From contig NC_084720.1 of NCBI RefSeq assembly GCF_033807575.1, positions 17,243,570-17,307,569 on the forward strand: a stretch of 64,000 nt of DNA, read 5' to 3'. The stretch comes from Cydia pomonella (taxonomy: Eukaryota > Arthropoda > Insecta > Lepidoptera > Tortricidae). Each line of letters opens with the position of its first letter. The stretch's first letter is position 1. Positions 42,015-52,600 of this stretch are shown here, piece after piece. The translations under genes and the position numbers were made by a program. The notes beneath the pieces are model-generated. The model ran no database searches. It saw only the letters and a list, made by a program, of their open reading frames with translations, and was not told the origin of the DNA.

Positions 42015-42600
42015 ATGGTTGTTTGTGCGGTGAATTGGTGTCACAACACATCAGTGAATAAAAACAAACCGCCTGATATAACATTTCACGCGTAAGTATC
42101 CAGTTTAATGTGATATTTTTACGTAATTGTAAATACAAAAATCCAAATTTTCGTCAGCCGCCATTACTAATAAATGTTGCCAGGTGATATGAATCTTTTT
42201 TCCTCCAAATGAGGCATGACGATTACATTAATAAAATTAATATGCTTACTTTAAGTTCCTTGTATGACTATAGAAAATATTCTTTTTTAGTTTTTCATTC
42301 TTTTATTTCAAATTATGTTTTGTCTTTTATAAAATTACAGTTTAAATTCATATTTTTATTTTGTGTGATATTCGTTTTAGATTTCCGACTGATCCGCTTC
42401 TGTCTGCGAGATGGACGGAAAAAATTAGATTAAATAGGAACGATGCAATATGGAAACCGACTAAACATAGTCGAATATGCTCTCGCCATTTTGATGAGCA
42501 AGTACCTAAAGTAAATTTTATTTGTGGAACACAGGTGTTACAGTTAAGGTCTGTAAAAACGAAACGCAACTGTCACTGTCGCACTTATATGGAAGACTGA
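42015..42600 (+). CDS. THAP-domain DNA-binding protein (truncated transposase), two exons
   Basis: Exon 42015-42091 (ends ...HA, phase 2, donor gtaagt) and exon 42381-42600 join in frame: MVVCAVNWCHNTSVNK... then FPTDPLLSARW... to stop TGA 42598-42600; about 98 residues. The C2CH THAP pattern is complete: C4 and C9 at the start, then CSRHF supplying Cys and His ~50 residues later, with the invariant Trp (ARW) and Pro-containing FPTDP. After the THAP fold the last ~14 residues (VKTKRNCHCRTYMED) come from a hairpin MITE inserted at ~42559, which provides the stop. This leaves a DNA-binding domain without a catalytic domain. A repressor-like role by analogy with truncated P proteins is inference only. 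Confidence 0.78.
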
Positions 42601-44141
42601 TAGAGAGACACAAAGCGTTTCGTTGTTCGAAGCAATAGCGATTGTCACCTTGGCTAGGCCTGCAGGTACAATTACGAGTACTGACGATAAATAGTTATTT
42701 GTTTTACAAGTGGAAAAGTTGTTGTTTAACCGCTCGTGCTAATATTGCTACTCGAGCTAAATAAAGATCCAAAATGTCGAAAAATGGAATCTTGAGCGTT
42801 GCGAGGGTTTCAAGTTACGAGAGTTAAACAAATTTTGCCCCAAGTGAAACACAAAATTTTTCACCACACTAACCCGAAGAAAATATTAGTCAAATAAAAT
42901 CAAACCAAATCAAATCCAAATGATCGTCATTAAATATTTATCATTTAAAATCATTATTCCAAAGTCAATTCTACCAGCTATTATCTGTGAACATTTGTAA
43001 AATAAAAAAATAAACGTTTTTTTATTTAAACATTATTTCACAAAGTACAGAAATGCAAAGTCCTTAAAAGAAACCTTGAAAGCTTTTGCTACAAATTTAA
43101 TATCTACATACACACTCCCAAATGATTGATAGCCAAGTATAAGGATGTGGTTAAAATCCATCTACTTTAAGGGGAATAAATGAACTCTGGCAACCCATGT
43201 TTGTATATATGTGTGTGTCGCTGAGCGTAAGACACGAGCGTCGCACGCACACATCGATCGAGTTTCGGCTTCACTTTTGGCAGATTAGCCTTATGAGGAC
43301 TAACTGTCTATGTGTGATAGGTCAGTGACAATAACATAAAAAAATTACAATAATAACTTTGTTTTTTTTTTTTTTATTGGTAGAGTAGGTGCACAACACT
43401 TACAATACATTTTGAATCATAGTTCCACAATGAGAAATCGGTTAAAAATGAGATTTTAAAGTGCGGTAAACTGTTATCAATTATCATTCAAACACTCTCC
43501 CATACAAACTCCATGTGTTAAGTAGTGTTGAGTTGCTCACTCGTGAGGCACCTCATTTGTACCACTCACTTTGTTAAATTGTCGCAGAACTTCACACCGC
43601 ATAAATGTCATACATCACTCCTCAATTAATTTTACTCATTTACTCGCGCGCATCACACACAGCTCTTACCACTCAAACACTTCAAATTTAAAAAAAAACT
43701 CTCAGCCTTTCAAACTCACTCGCGTTCCTCACAACTCGCAAGAGAGTCGCGAGGCGCTCGGTGCTCGCCGACATTCAAATGAAGAAATGAGTCATTGACG
43801 TCATCGTATTCATCGCTCACACTAACAACTGCCCAACTACAAACCTTATTGCAAGGACAAAAGGTCCACCGAGAAATGCGTTGTGTTTGTACCAGTCACT
43901 CGCCTCACTGTGACATCTCCTCAAAAATCCTTTCAAAATGAAACAATGAATTAGATTTACCGAAAGAGGGAGTGAGACAGACACGCGCCGTGCTTCAATA
44001 ACACCTCATCGAAAATACGTTAAAAATGAAACACGAAAGAAAACAAGCGTAAGCGTCCGCAAGCTTGCATACATATTACGCCATTTTGATCCTAGCATTG
44101 CTAAGTTACTTGTCAAAAGCGAAAAATCTAAGTCATCAAAG

Positions 44142-44232
44142 AACCTACCGAAGAAAGTTTTTTCTCTCTGTCGCACTTGTAATTTCATACGTAAGTGCGA
44201 CAGCAAAGCAAAACTTCGTGGTTCGCGGTAGG
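44142..44232. mobile_element. Hairpin MITE of the 'cgcggtaggccctctg' family, nested in the THAP transposon
   Basis: 'cctaccgaagaaagttttt...ctctgtcgcacttgtaat' pairs with 'acgtaagtgcgacagcaaag...cttcgtggttcgcggtagg'. Its presence inside the transposon shows that the transposon has been in place or mobile long enough to collect later insertions. Confidence 0.7.
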
Positions 44233-44287
44233 CCTCCATATTTGTTAGCTATTATTGTACTAACGCGCTTACCAGTATAACCTGACC

Positions 44288-44499
44288 TCAAGACTCATAT
44301 TGCTGGTGTCATGTATAATCTGAATCAATTAGACTGGACAGTGAAATGGTTACTTGATAAGCGATTGAAATGCCTACCAAGTCTCACTGGGCATTTACGA
44401 AGCTTGCTTAAAAACAGTTATCGTTTAAGAACCAAAATATTATTTAAATTATTGAAATATAATATAGTGGCGTACACAAAATTTGATAATTTACATTAG
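44288..44499 (+). CDS. Possible C-terminal exon of the THAP transposase (uncertain)
   Basis: An open frame reads AGVMYNLNQLDWTVKWLLDK, then RLKCLPSLTGHLRSLLKNSY and a basic/hydrophobic end, stop TAG at 44497-44499. AATAAA follows 6 nt later (44506-44511). Upstream is a possible acceptor cttaccag near 44274. It lies inside the transposon in sense with the THAP exons and has a helix-like composition. I do not recognise the sequence itself; the link to the THAP gene is by position. Confidence 0.35.
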
Positions 44500-45547
44500 T
44501 TTATTAATAAAAAAAGTAAATATAATTTGTATAGGTGAAATAAACATGTACATTTTAACGATTTGAATTTGTAATACTTTTTGTTAACGTGCTTCGTATA
44601 GTATTTCGATCATTTATGATTTTGACATATTTATAGTACGAGAAACTCGAAAAAGTTGTTCGTAATCTTTAGTTGTGTTTTATAAATAGTGATCAGTGAC
44701 CATTCTTATAATTATGCCAAAATAACAATATATTAACATTGTTTTCGCGATAAAATATACCTGTGGGTCTTTCGTTGTGTCTTTTGCATACAAAAATCAA
44801 GTGTATGTTACACGCCGGTGGCATTACCGCTCGAACGTTATTGAGGCTTTCGTTTGTTATCATATTACAATGATATTACTGATAAATTATGAGGTGGTAA
44901 GTTAGTAATTTCTATATAATAATGGTACAACAAATATTGGATTTATTCTCCTTAGTTTGTTAATTGTTTGTTTGGTAGTTTATGGTTAGTATTTATTTCA
45001 ATATATGAATGTTAAACTTAAAATGATATCAAGTAGCAAAAATTGATACTGAACAATCTAACAATAAAAATAATAAACTGCTAAATTAGAACAAGTTTCA
45101 TAAAAGCATCAAATTAAGTTGCAATAGGATGTATGTATTTTAACTCCTTAGTTTGATTCTTAAATTTATGTCTTCTGTTGTTAAAGTTCTGTTTTAAACC
45201 TCCAGAATTGCACTCCAATTAAATAATTAAAAGGAAGTTTAGCAATGCCTAAATATGTATTTACATTAAATATGGTTTGCTGCCGTTGGAGTTGATGGAA
45301 TAGTCGATGCTGCAAAAGTGCTAGTACCTCTCCTCATTTGAAGTAAGACATTGTAACACCTCATTTTAGAGAATGAGGTACTCATACAAACTCATTTTAA
45401 ATTGATGTCCTACCCATCACTAGTGTTAAGCATAAGCTACATCACCAGCCGCAAAAAAAAAAACGTGCGCCAGAACCAGCAATAATATACTACTTTTTGC
45501 AAAGAATAGGTATTTTAGCTCACCCAATTCCGATCACTGATTATAAT

Positions 45548-45780
45548 CGTCCAGCATGGCCTCAGGCTAGCGTGGCAGCGCCGGCATCCGAAGCATACAT
45601 TAGTATATGTAATTATCCGAAGTACTCTGGAGCTCCCCGCTATTCGACGTCCCAGTGTACACAACAGCGTGAACACAAACCGTCTGGAAGAACGCACTTG
45701 TTGTATGATTCGGCTCGACATCGGCGCAGCCGTAGGGGGCTACGGACCTGGCTTCTGTGTCATCCTAATCATTTGTAATG
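45548..45780 (+). pseudogene. Decayed copy of the hexosaminidase terminal exon
   Basis: Resembles 40640-40832 along its length: 'catggcctcaggctagcgtg', then 'ctctggagctccccgctatt', 'gtgaacacaaaccg', 'tgtatgattcggctcgacat', 'acggacctggcttctgtgt'. A ~35-bp insertion and several indels destroy the frame. It begins directly at the right target duplication of the THAP transposon, 4.7 kb after the gene's own stop, so a duplicated gene end existed here and the transposon landed at its edge. Bases 45790-46620 have only a poly-G run (46274-46294). Confidence 0.85.
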
Positions 45781-46362
45781 TAACACAGGTTATATTTAGT
45801 AGTTTTTGCCGTTTAGATTGATCATAGAAAAAGCGAATACGTTATCCTCACATACCTGGTCACATAGGTAACAGAAAAGTAGTTTTCTTTTTTTGTGACA
45901 ATATATAGTATGTACAATGGAACGACCTTACGCCGGCGAAATAACACTAGGGTGGTATCACGCCAATGAAACACCAGAGCTTTGTACAGGTTACGGTGCT
46001 TGTGCAGTATGTTAACCGTCTAGAGTCCATCTAATCAAACTTTGGACCAATTTGAATACATCAAATTGAGGCAGTGTCATTATAAACGTCATATTTCATT
46101 GAGATTTGGTATTAATGATAACATTGCCACATTTTGTTACTCTAAATGCCATGCAGAGCTAGCTTGGTCCAACTCGGCTTCGAGGAAAGAAGAAAGAAAA
46201 TGCATCCCCCGACTGGAGGGGAGGCCCGCTACGGCGCTACTTTGTATGTCTGTAGATATGCCGTTTACTGCGTGGGGGGAGGGGGGGGGGGGGGAAACCA
46301 ATGTACTATATTAGCTACAGTACTCTGACATATTAGTCTTTCGAAGAAAAAACCAACTTTCT

Positions 46363-46368
46363 TTTATT
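46363..46368 (-). terminator. Candidate poly(A) signal of the nrf-6-like gene
   Basis: tttatt on plus (AATAAA on minus), ~253 nt beyond the stop codon at 46621. Confidence 0.4.
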
Positions 46369-46620
46369 TTTGTTTCATTCTCAAAAACCATCGTAGTACA
46401 ACACATCACAGGTTACCCGCTCGTCTCGTTATACGTTTTCCATTCTCTTCTTTCACGTAAGTACATACATTACATTATTTTCTTTAACGCATTCATAATA
46501 ACTAAAAACATATCAAAACATTCAGAACTCAGGAATGTTCTGTTTTGAGATTCATAAAACTCGTGATTTCTATTCCAGTTGACTCTTCTTTTGAAACGTT
46601 TCTCGACCCCTGCGTTAATA

Positions 46621-49600
46621 CTAGAATTTAGTAGTAACATCAGTAGGGGCGTCTTCAGCGGCTTGCTCCTTAGCCCCGGCCCTCCGGGGCGCGAGCGCCG
46701 CCTTGAGCAGCGCGGCCACCGGCGCCTCCACCGCCACGAACAGCAGCGCGCCTGAGCCGAAGGACAGCAACACTGTCGCTGCCAGGATTGTTATCTGTGG
46801 AAAATCAAAAATTGCCATTGAGGAGGCGGTATCAAAGTTGATTCTAAATTTTAAACTTCGAGGTCCTTTTTTGGCTGAAAATTGTTGACTCCTGGGACTC
46901 GAAGGCAGCTGTAATGCACTCACTAAAATATAGAGGATATTGAACGCTACACACGCCTTAGTTTCAACTTTGTTTAATTCAGTCGTCCTAACTGGCATCG
47001 GAACTAGGATCCTATAAAAAACCTAATTAATGCAATCAGTCAGACTCTTACTAAACGCAGTTACAAGTTTACGATTTGGGATAATTGGGATGTAGGATTC
47101 TGAAGATGCCTGCTATTTAGGAACTCCGGTGATCGTGGTAGGCCCTCAATGCCCAGTGTGTAAACAACCTATATGACTGAGTGATTGGTAAAAAATAAGC
47201 ACCACATTGTAGTCGGTTATGTAGGCGGGCAGACGAGCTGTGCCCACGAGCCCGCGTTGAAACATGGAGTGCACGAGGAAGCCGGCGTACGCCACACGAC
47301 CCGTCCACGTGAAGCCTCGCCATTCGAGGAGGTAGCGAACTACGCCTGCAAACCAGATAATTAAGTCACTCCTTTAGTCACGATGATCTCAGAGTATGTT
47401 GACAGAAAACCAAGGGCTAAGCTGCCCTGCTAAGATAAAAAGCAATATTTCGGCTGGAAGTCGCCCATATAGAACAAAGCCATCGGATAGGGTGACGCTC
47501 ACACTGACTTACTTTTAACCTTAAAGATGGCGCTGATGATCAGCACAACGATGCATAGCTGGAAGATGGGCTTGTGGACCGAGGCGTACAGTACTCGCGC
47601 AATGGTGGAGGGCTCGAAGTCGTCCATGTAGAATAGGCCACCGGAAAGGATTATGCTCACACCGACAGGCGGCGCCAGCCATGTTAGCCATGCGTATTTC
47701 TGGAAGATTTCAAGTATCCGGTCAATGAACTTGCTCGTGCGTCGTGGCCTGTATACATTTAAATGGAGGTGTTCACATATAGAACGGTAATCGTCTTATT
47801 ATGGCTTGTACATTTACTGACAACTACTATCTGTCGTTACGTGGGAACGCTGCCATACTCCTATACTGTCACATTAGAAATTTCCTAACGCAACAGTACA
47901 TACCTAAGTACTTTTACCATGCTTCATCTATTCTCGAGTTAAAAAAAGTGTTAAGGAAAGGAGATTAATGCCTGTTTACCTACGTGAAGTAAAGTTGCGG
48001 CGATGGCATTGCTAGAACCATTAAACTAAAACGGTACGAATGATTATAAATCCATTCGTGTGGGAATATTCGTGGTTGTCGACAACCACGACAAAGTAAT
48101 TGAAGGGTGAAGACCGGAATGTGAAAAAAGCGCACTTCGGCCGCCTAGCAGGCTTTCGGCAGATTTTCCTGTCTGACGCCCCAGGTATCGCTGGAACAAT
48201 ATGATGGAGGCGGATCTGCGTGAACTCCGAATCAACTATTGACAAGAAGTAAGAAAGGACCGAGAAAATTAGCGTTGTTTTGTGTTCAAGCATCAATTTG
48301 GCTCCCTGGGCCAAGTGCCAACGATGTAAGCAGTGTTGGCCGAAACGTTAGTGCAAGTGACCACCATTAAAAAATTGAACCGTAAACTGTAACCGTCCCT
48401 TACGGTTTACGGCTCAATTTGTAATAGTTAATGGTCAGTTGCAATTAACGTTCGACCAACACTAGGTGTAAGTAGTTTACATAACTAAACATTTAGTGAT
48501 GGTAGTTGGGATGGCTGTAGTAAGTAAGGAAATATGTTAGTGCCAAGTCGAGTAACCTGTAGTCGCTCAGAGACGGCCTTCTCGTTGTTGAGCCAGTGGT
48601 AGGCGAGAAGCCCGCCGGCGATGCCCAGCACATACGTCGACATGTTCGTGTGGCCACGCACGAAGATTATCTGGAACTCCCTGTTGTACCGGAAATAGGT
48701 GCGGAGTGATCTGAAAATGTTATTAATATAAGTAGAGTGTCATCATTATCTTCTTAGTGTTCTGCTTACTTTTTTCCCACTGCTCACGAAGAGAACCTGG
48801 GATCCTGTCAAAAATTTGGAACAGGTCAGGCACTTTTATTAAAGAGTACCATCCGATCAGATCCTCCATCCTAACCAATAAACTTTGTCAATATTGTACT
48901 CTGGTTGACGGTAAAAAAATAACAACAAGAATGAATCATAACGTGCCATATCCATGGAATACCTTTGTCCTTCGGGTATGATGAACCTACTCAGGAGAGT
49001 TGTGTTGAACAGCGACCAGATCCTAGAAGTAGGTGTACGGGGCGGGGATGGCCAGCTAGATGACTCAACGCCCAGTGCCAGCAGCTGCGTGCGCCACTAC
49101 AGTGGACGGCTGAGACACGCGTATGACTCACTCAGGAGAGTTGTGTACAACAGCGCCCAGGTTCTGGAAGTAGGTGTGCGCGGCGGGGATGGCCAGCGAG
49201 ACGGCCATCAGAACACCCAGCGCCAGCAGCTGTGTCCGCTGCTTCCGGCACACGATGCAGACTAGTAGACCTAACCCGAACAGCTGCGTGTCCGCTGAAA
49301 GGTACCTGTTTCATTCGTGGTATCTTTACTCTTAATTTTGGCTAATAAAGTCTAGGTAAATAGTTTTTCACCACATGACCACACCAACTGGTAAAGGTCC
49401 TCTTGATTATTCAAAAACGAATGAGAAAGTTTACATTTTGTCCACATGTGGGGCAAAGTAATCAGATGCGAATTTTAAACTGTTTCCTTATATTAGCTAG
49501 TAGAATTGACTTTTAAATTATGATTATGAATGATATTTCTTTATTACGTTCATTTAGTAATCCTAGTAAGGGCATTTATGTGTGTGTTCATCACCGATAT

Positions 49601-52600
49601 TTGTTCCTGAGTTATGGTGTTTTCCATGTATGTATATAAGTATTTATATATTATATATATCGTCGCCTAGTACCCACAGCACAAGCCTTACTGAGCTTAC
49701 CGTGGGGCTAGGTCGATTTGTATAAAAATATCCCATAATATTTATTTGGATTTGATTTTGTGTACCTACTATTTAAATAGTGTTATGTTTTATCTCTTTA
49801 AATTAAAGAACGTAAAACCACCCAAATATATTTGTGTGAAAATCCGGCCCTGTTTTTTACCTGCTCTTCGAGAAACATAACATTGCTTCCTTGGCGCTAG
49901 CTAGCCGTGCGCTCGCATTACCAGTGCAAGCGAGGTCTTCGAATACGTATCTTTGTTTCGGATCGCAGTGTCACAAGTTAAGCTGGTTTGAGAGCATTTA
50001 GTCGCCTACCTTAGACGCACCAATAGAGATCAGACAGCTATTCTGTTAGAATTCTGTATTAATTCATAATGAATCTTATTCCGTGCTCAGTAGAGTAGTA
50101 ATTCAATAAACGCTACCTATGCGGCCTCACCATTTTTTCATAGTGGCACGCGCCTTTGCGGTTTTTAAACAATAGATAAGACGATAATCCGTAGAAGCTC
50201 ACGGAGAAAAATAGAAACTATACTACAAGCTTGAGTACACCTGTAACGCCAATTGTATAATTGTAATTTCTTCTCTTCCTAGTACCTAATACTGGGAAGA
50301 GGAGACATTAATACCCTTGCCGTTGCTATGGGCATTATAACCCCTAAGGTTATACTGTAATGGGTAAACTTCTTGAAGTTCATTAATTCACCCAAGACTA
50401 GGTGAATTTTTCAACTGCATAGCTTCCACATGACTGAGAGTCATAACCGCATAAGGTAGTTTACGGCAACGAGCAATTTACGAAATGATCCTGTAAAAAC
50501 TTACCAAGACTGAGGAAAGCAAGGCATCTCCTCCCACATATAATTATGGATGTAGAGCAGATGCGCCCACCAATGTTTGCGGCAGGCGTCTGACTCGCTG
50601 GTCACCACCAGCTCCCACTGCGGCCCGTCGCCCAGGTGACGCATCAACGTCATCACGGTGAACATAATCAGCGCGTAGGTCGGGGTCAATCTGAAAGGAA
50701 GCTGGTTTAAAGTAATACGCTAAAAAGGCTAAATTTTAATTTTAATTTTAATTTTTTTTTAATGCAACAATGTAAACTTACTCTGGCTTTGCTGAGAGGC
50801 AGGGTGAGTTTATTTGCTAGGAAATGCAATAGGTAACTGGTAAAATTTCATAATAGTGTTTGACTGAAAATATTTATAACTGGTTATTTCGTTTTCGGTT
50901 ATAACCATTTTGCATTCCCTATTGTTGGCGTGTCATAGGCCGGGGAGTAGGGCAGAATCAGGGAATACTATCTACTCACATCATACCGAAAACATACATA
51001 TTTCCTCATTCCACAGATGACATGGTACTAAATCCACCAGGCGGTGTCCTTGAGAAACACACCCACACAAAACCGTCGCATTTACGCGCTGCTTCCGGTA
51101 TCTCGCAACCAAGTGCTGGAATAATATCCCTCCCCCATTAAGAAGCCTTAAAACAAAGCAATCGTTTAAGACTCATTTTAAAATATACCTTTTAAATAAA
51201 CAAATTGCAGGAATTCCGCACGGGTATTTGGTTGCAGATTACCAAATGTATGTGTACAAACATTTGAACTTATTGTAGGTCGTTTTCTACTTCATATCTG
51301 TACCCCTAGTATAAATTTATTTTTTAGCGTAACGGCACGTACGGACGTACATACGTCACGTCACGCTGTCAAATAAATTTACACTAGGGGTTCTGATATA
51401 ATACTATACACCAACACGCATCACCACACTTTTACATAATCCATACTACGACACTTATTATTATTGAATAGGCAAGCTTCTAATTATTTTTTAAATTTAT
51501 ATTTTGTGGTCCATCGATAATCTGTTCGTGATCTGAGTTCAGTGGGTTCTAGGTTCTAGCAGAATTATCAGTGCTTCACCCGAAAGAGTGTAGCGTATCA
51601 GATCCCTTTTGTTTTGCTGCATGCAACGCATACATCAACATTCAACATCTGCCTTTTATTGATGCTTTTTAGTCTTTATCTTATTTTTATTACTACATGA
51701 CTTTGATTAAAGTAGATACTTACTTAAATAATATATGTGAAATGGGTTTACCTCAAAACGTAAGTACTTATAAATTGTAATTTTTAGTAATGTAATTATT
51801 GTACTTTTAAATAAAATGAATGTATTTTTATGCTACTTGAAATTTACCTGACATGTAAAATATTATTTTTTACTAATAAATGCTATCTATCGTTGTGGGT
51901 TTTTTTATATACTACGTCGGTGGCAAACAAGCATACGGCCCGCCTGATGGTAAGCAGTCTCCGTAGCCTCTAGAGGAGTTACACGCGCGTTGCCGATCCT
52001 AACACTCCGCACCCTCGTTGAGCTCGGGCAACCTTAATCACCGGCAGGAACACAACACTAGGGTCTAGTGTTATTTGGCTGCGGTTTTCTGTTAGGTGGA
52101 GGAACTTCCCCAGTTGGGCTCTGCTCTAGATCTGGAATGACATTTACTGTGCTGTGCCCTACCACACAAAGCGAGATGACATTCACAGTGCCCATACCTC
52201 TCTTTTGGACGCAGTTTAAGGACATACCCGGGTCCAAGTATTGCTAATTGTTTCTATTATTTTTTGTTTATATGTGTGTATTGTGGCAAGCTAATAAATG
52301 GATTATCTATCTATACCGCTCAAAGAGTAGTCTTGCTTGATACACTATTAACATTATGCTTTACTATGAGTTTGTCAACATGTCTGTCAGTCATCTCACA
52401 AGTGACCTTCTAAACCCAGAGGCGGCGCTAGGCGTGGGCGACGTGAGCCGCCTCCTACGGCCTCGCGGTCAGAGGGGCCTCGCGCCTCAAATACATATAA
52501 CTGGGTAGCAACGTAAAAAAATATTAGTTATTTCTTGCGCCACCAGAGGGCCTCGCTATGTGTACCTTGTCCACACCAAATTTTGGTCTTGCCCCGCCAC

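Larger units (their letters stand above)
41723..45539 (+). mobile_element. P-superfamily-like DNA transposon, internally deleted, with THAP gene
   Basis: Both ends start CAGTGATCGGAATTGGGTGA (inverted). The inverted repeats extend ~72 bp with three mismatches (left 41723-41794, right 45468-45539). Identical 8-bp ATTATAAT lies outside both ends (41715-41722 and 45540-45547), a target duplication. P and hAT elements both make 8-bp duplications; the THAP domain inside points to P. The 3.8-kb interior has a two-exon THAP gene near the left end (42015-42600), a possible C-terminal exon with poly(A) signal near the right (44288-44511), no RNase H-like catalytic core that I can find, and several nested hairpin MITEs (42559-42622, 44142-44232). 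Hence a defective copy. Confidence 0.82.

Noticed and set aside
43571..43798. 75-codon frame within the THAP transposon as its missing transposase part
   Set aside because: Basic, His/Ser-rich low-complexity reading with no catalytic motif or splice sites in phase.
48021..48314. 97-codon minus-strand frame between nrf-6-like exons 10 and 11 as a missing exon
   Set aside because: No hydrophobic segments or family motifs, and its phase does not solve the exon 10/11 junction.
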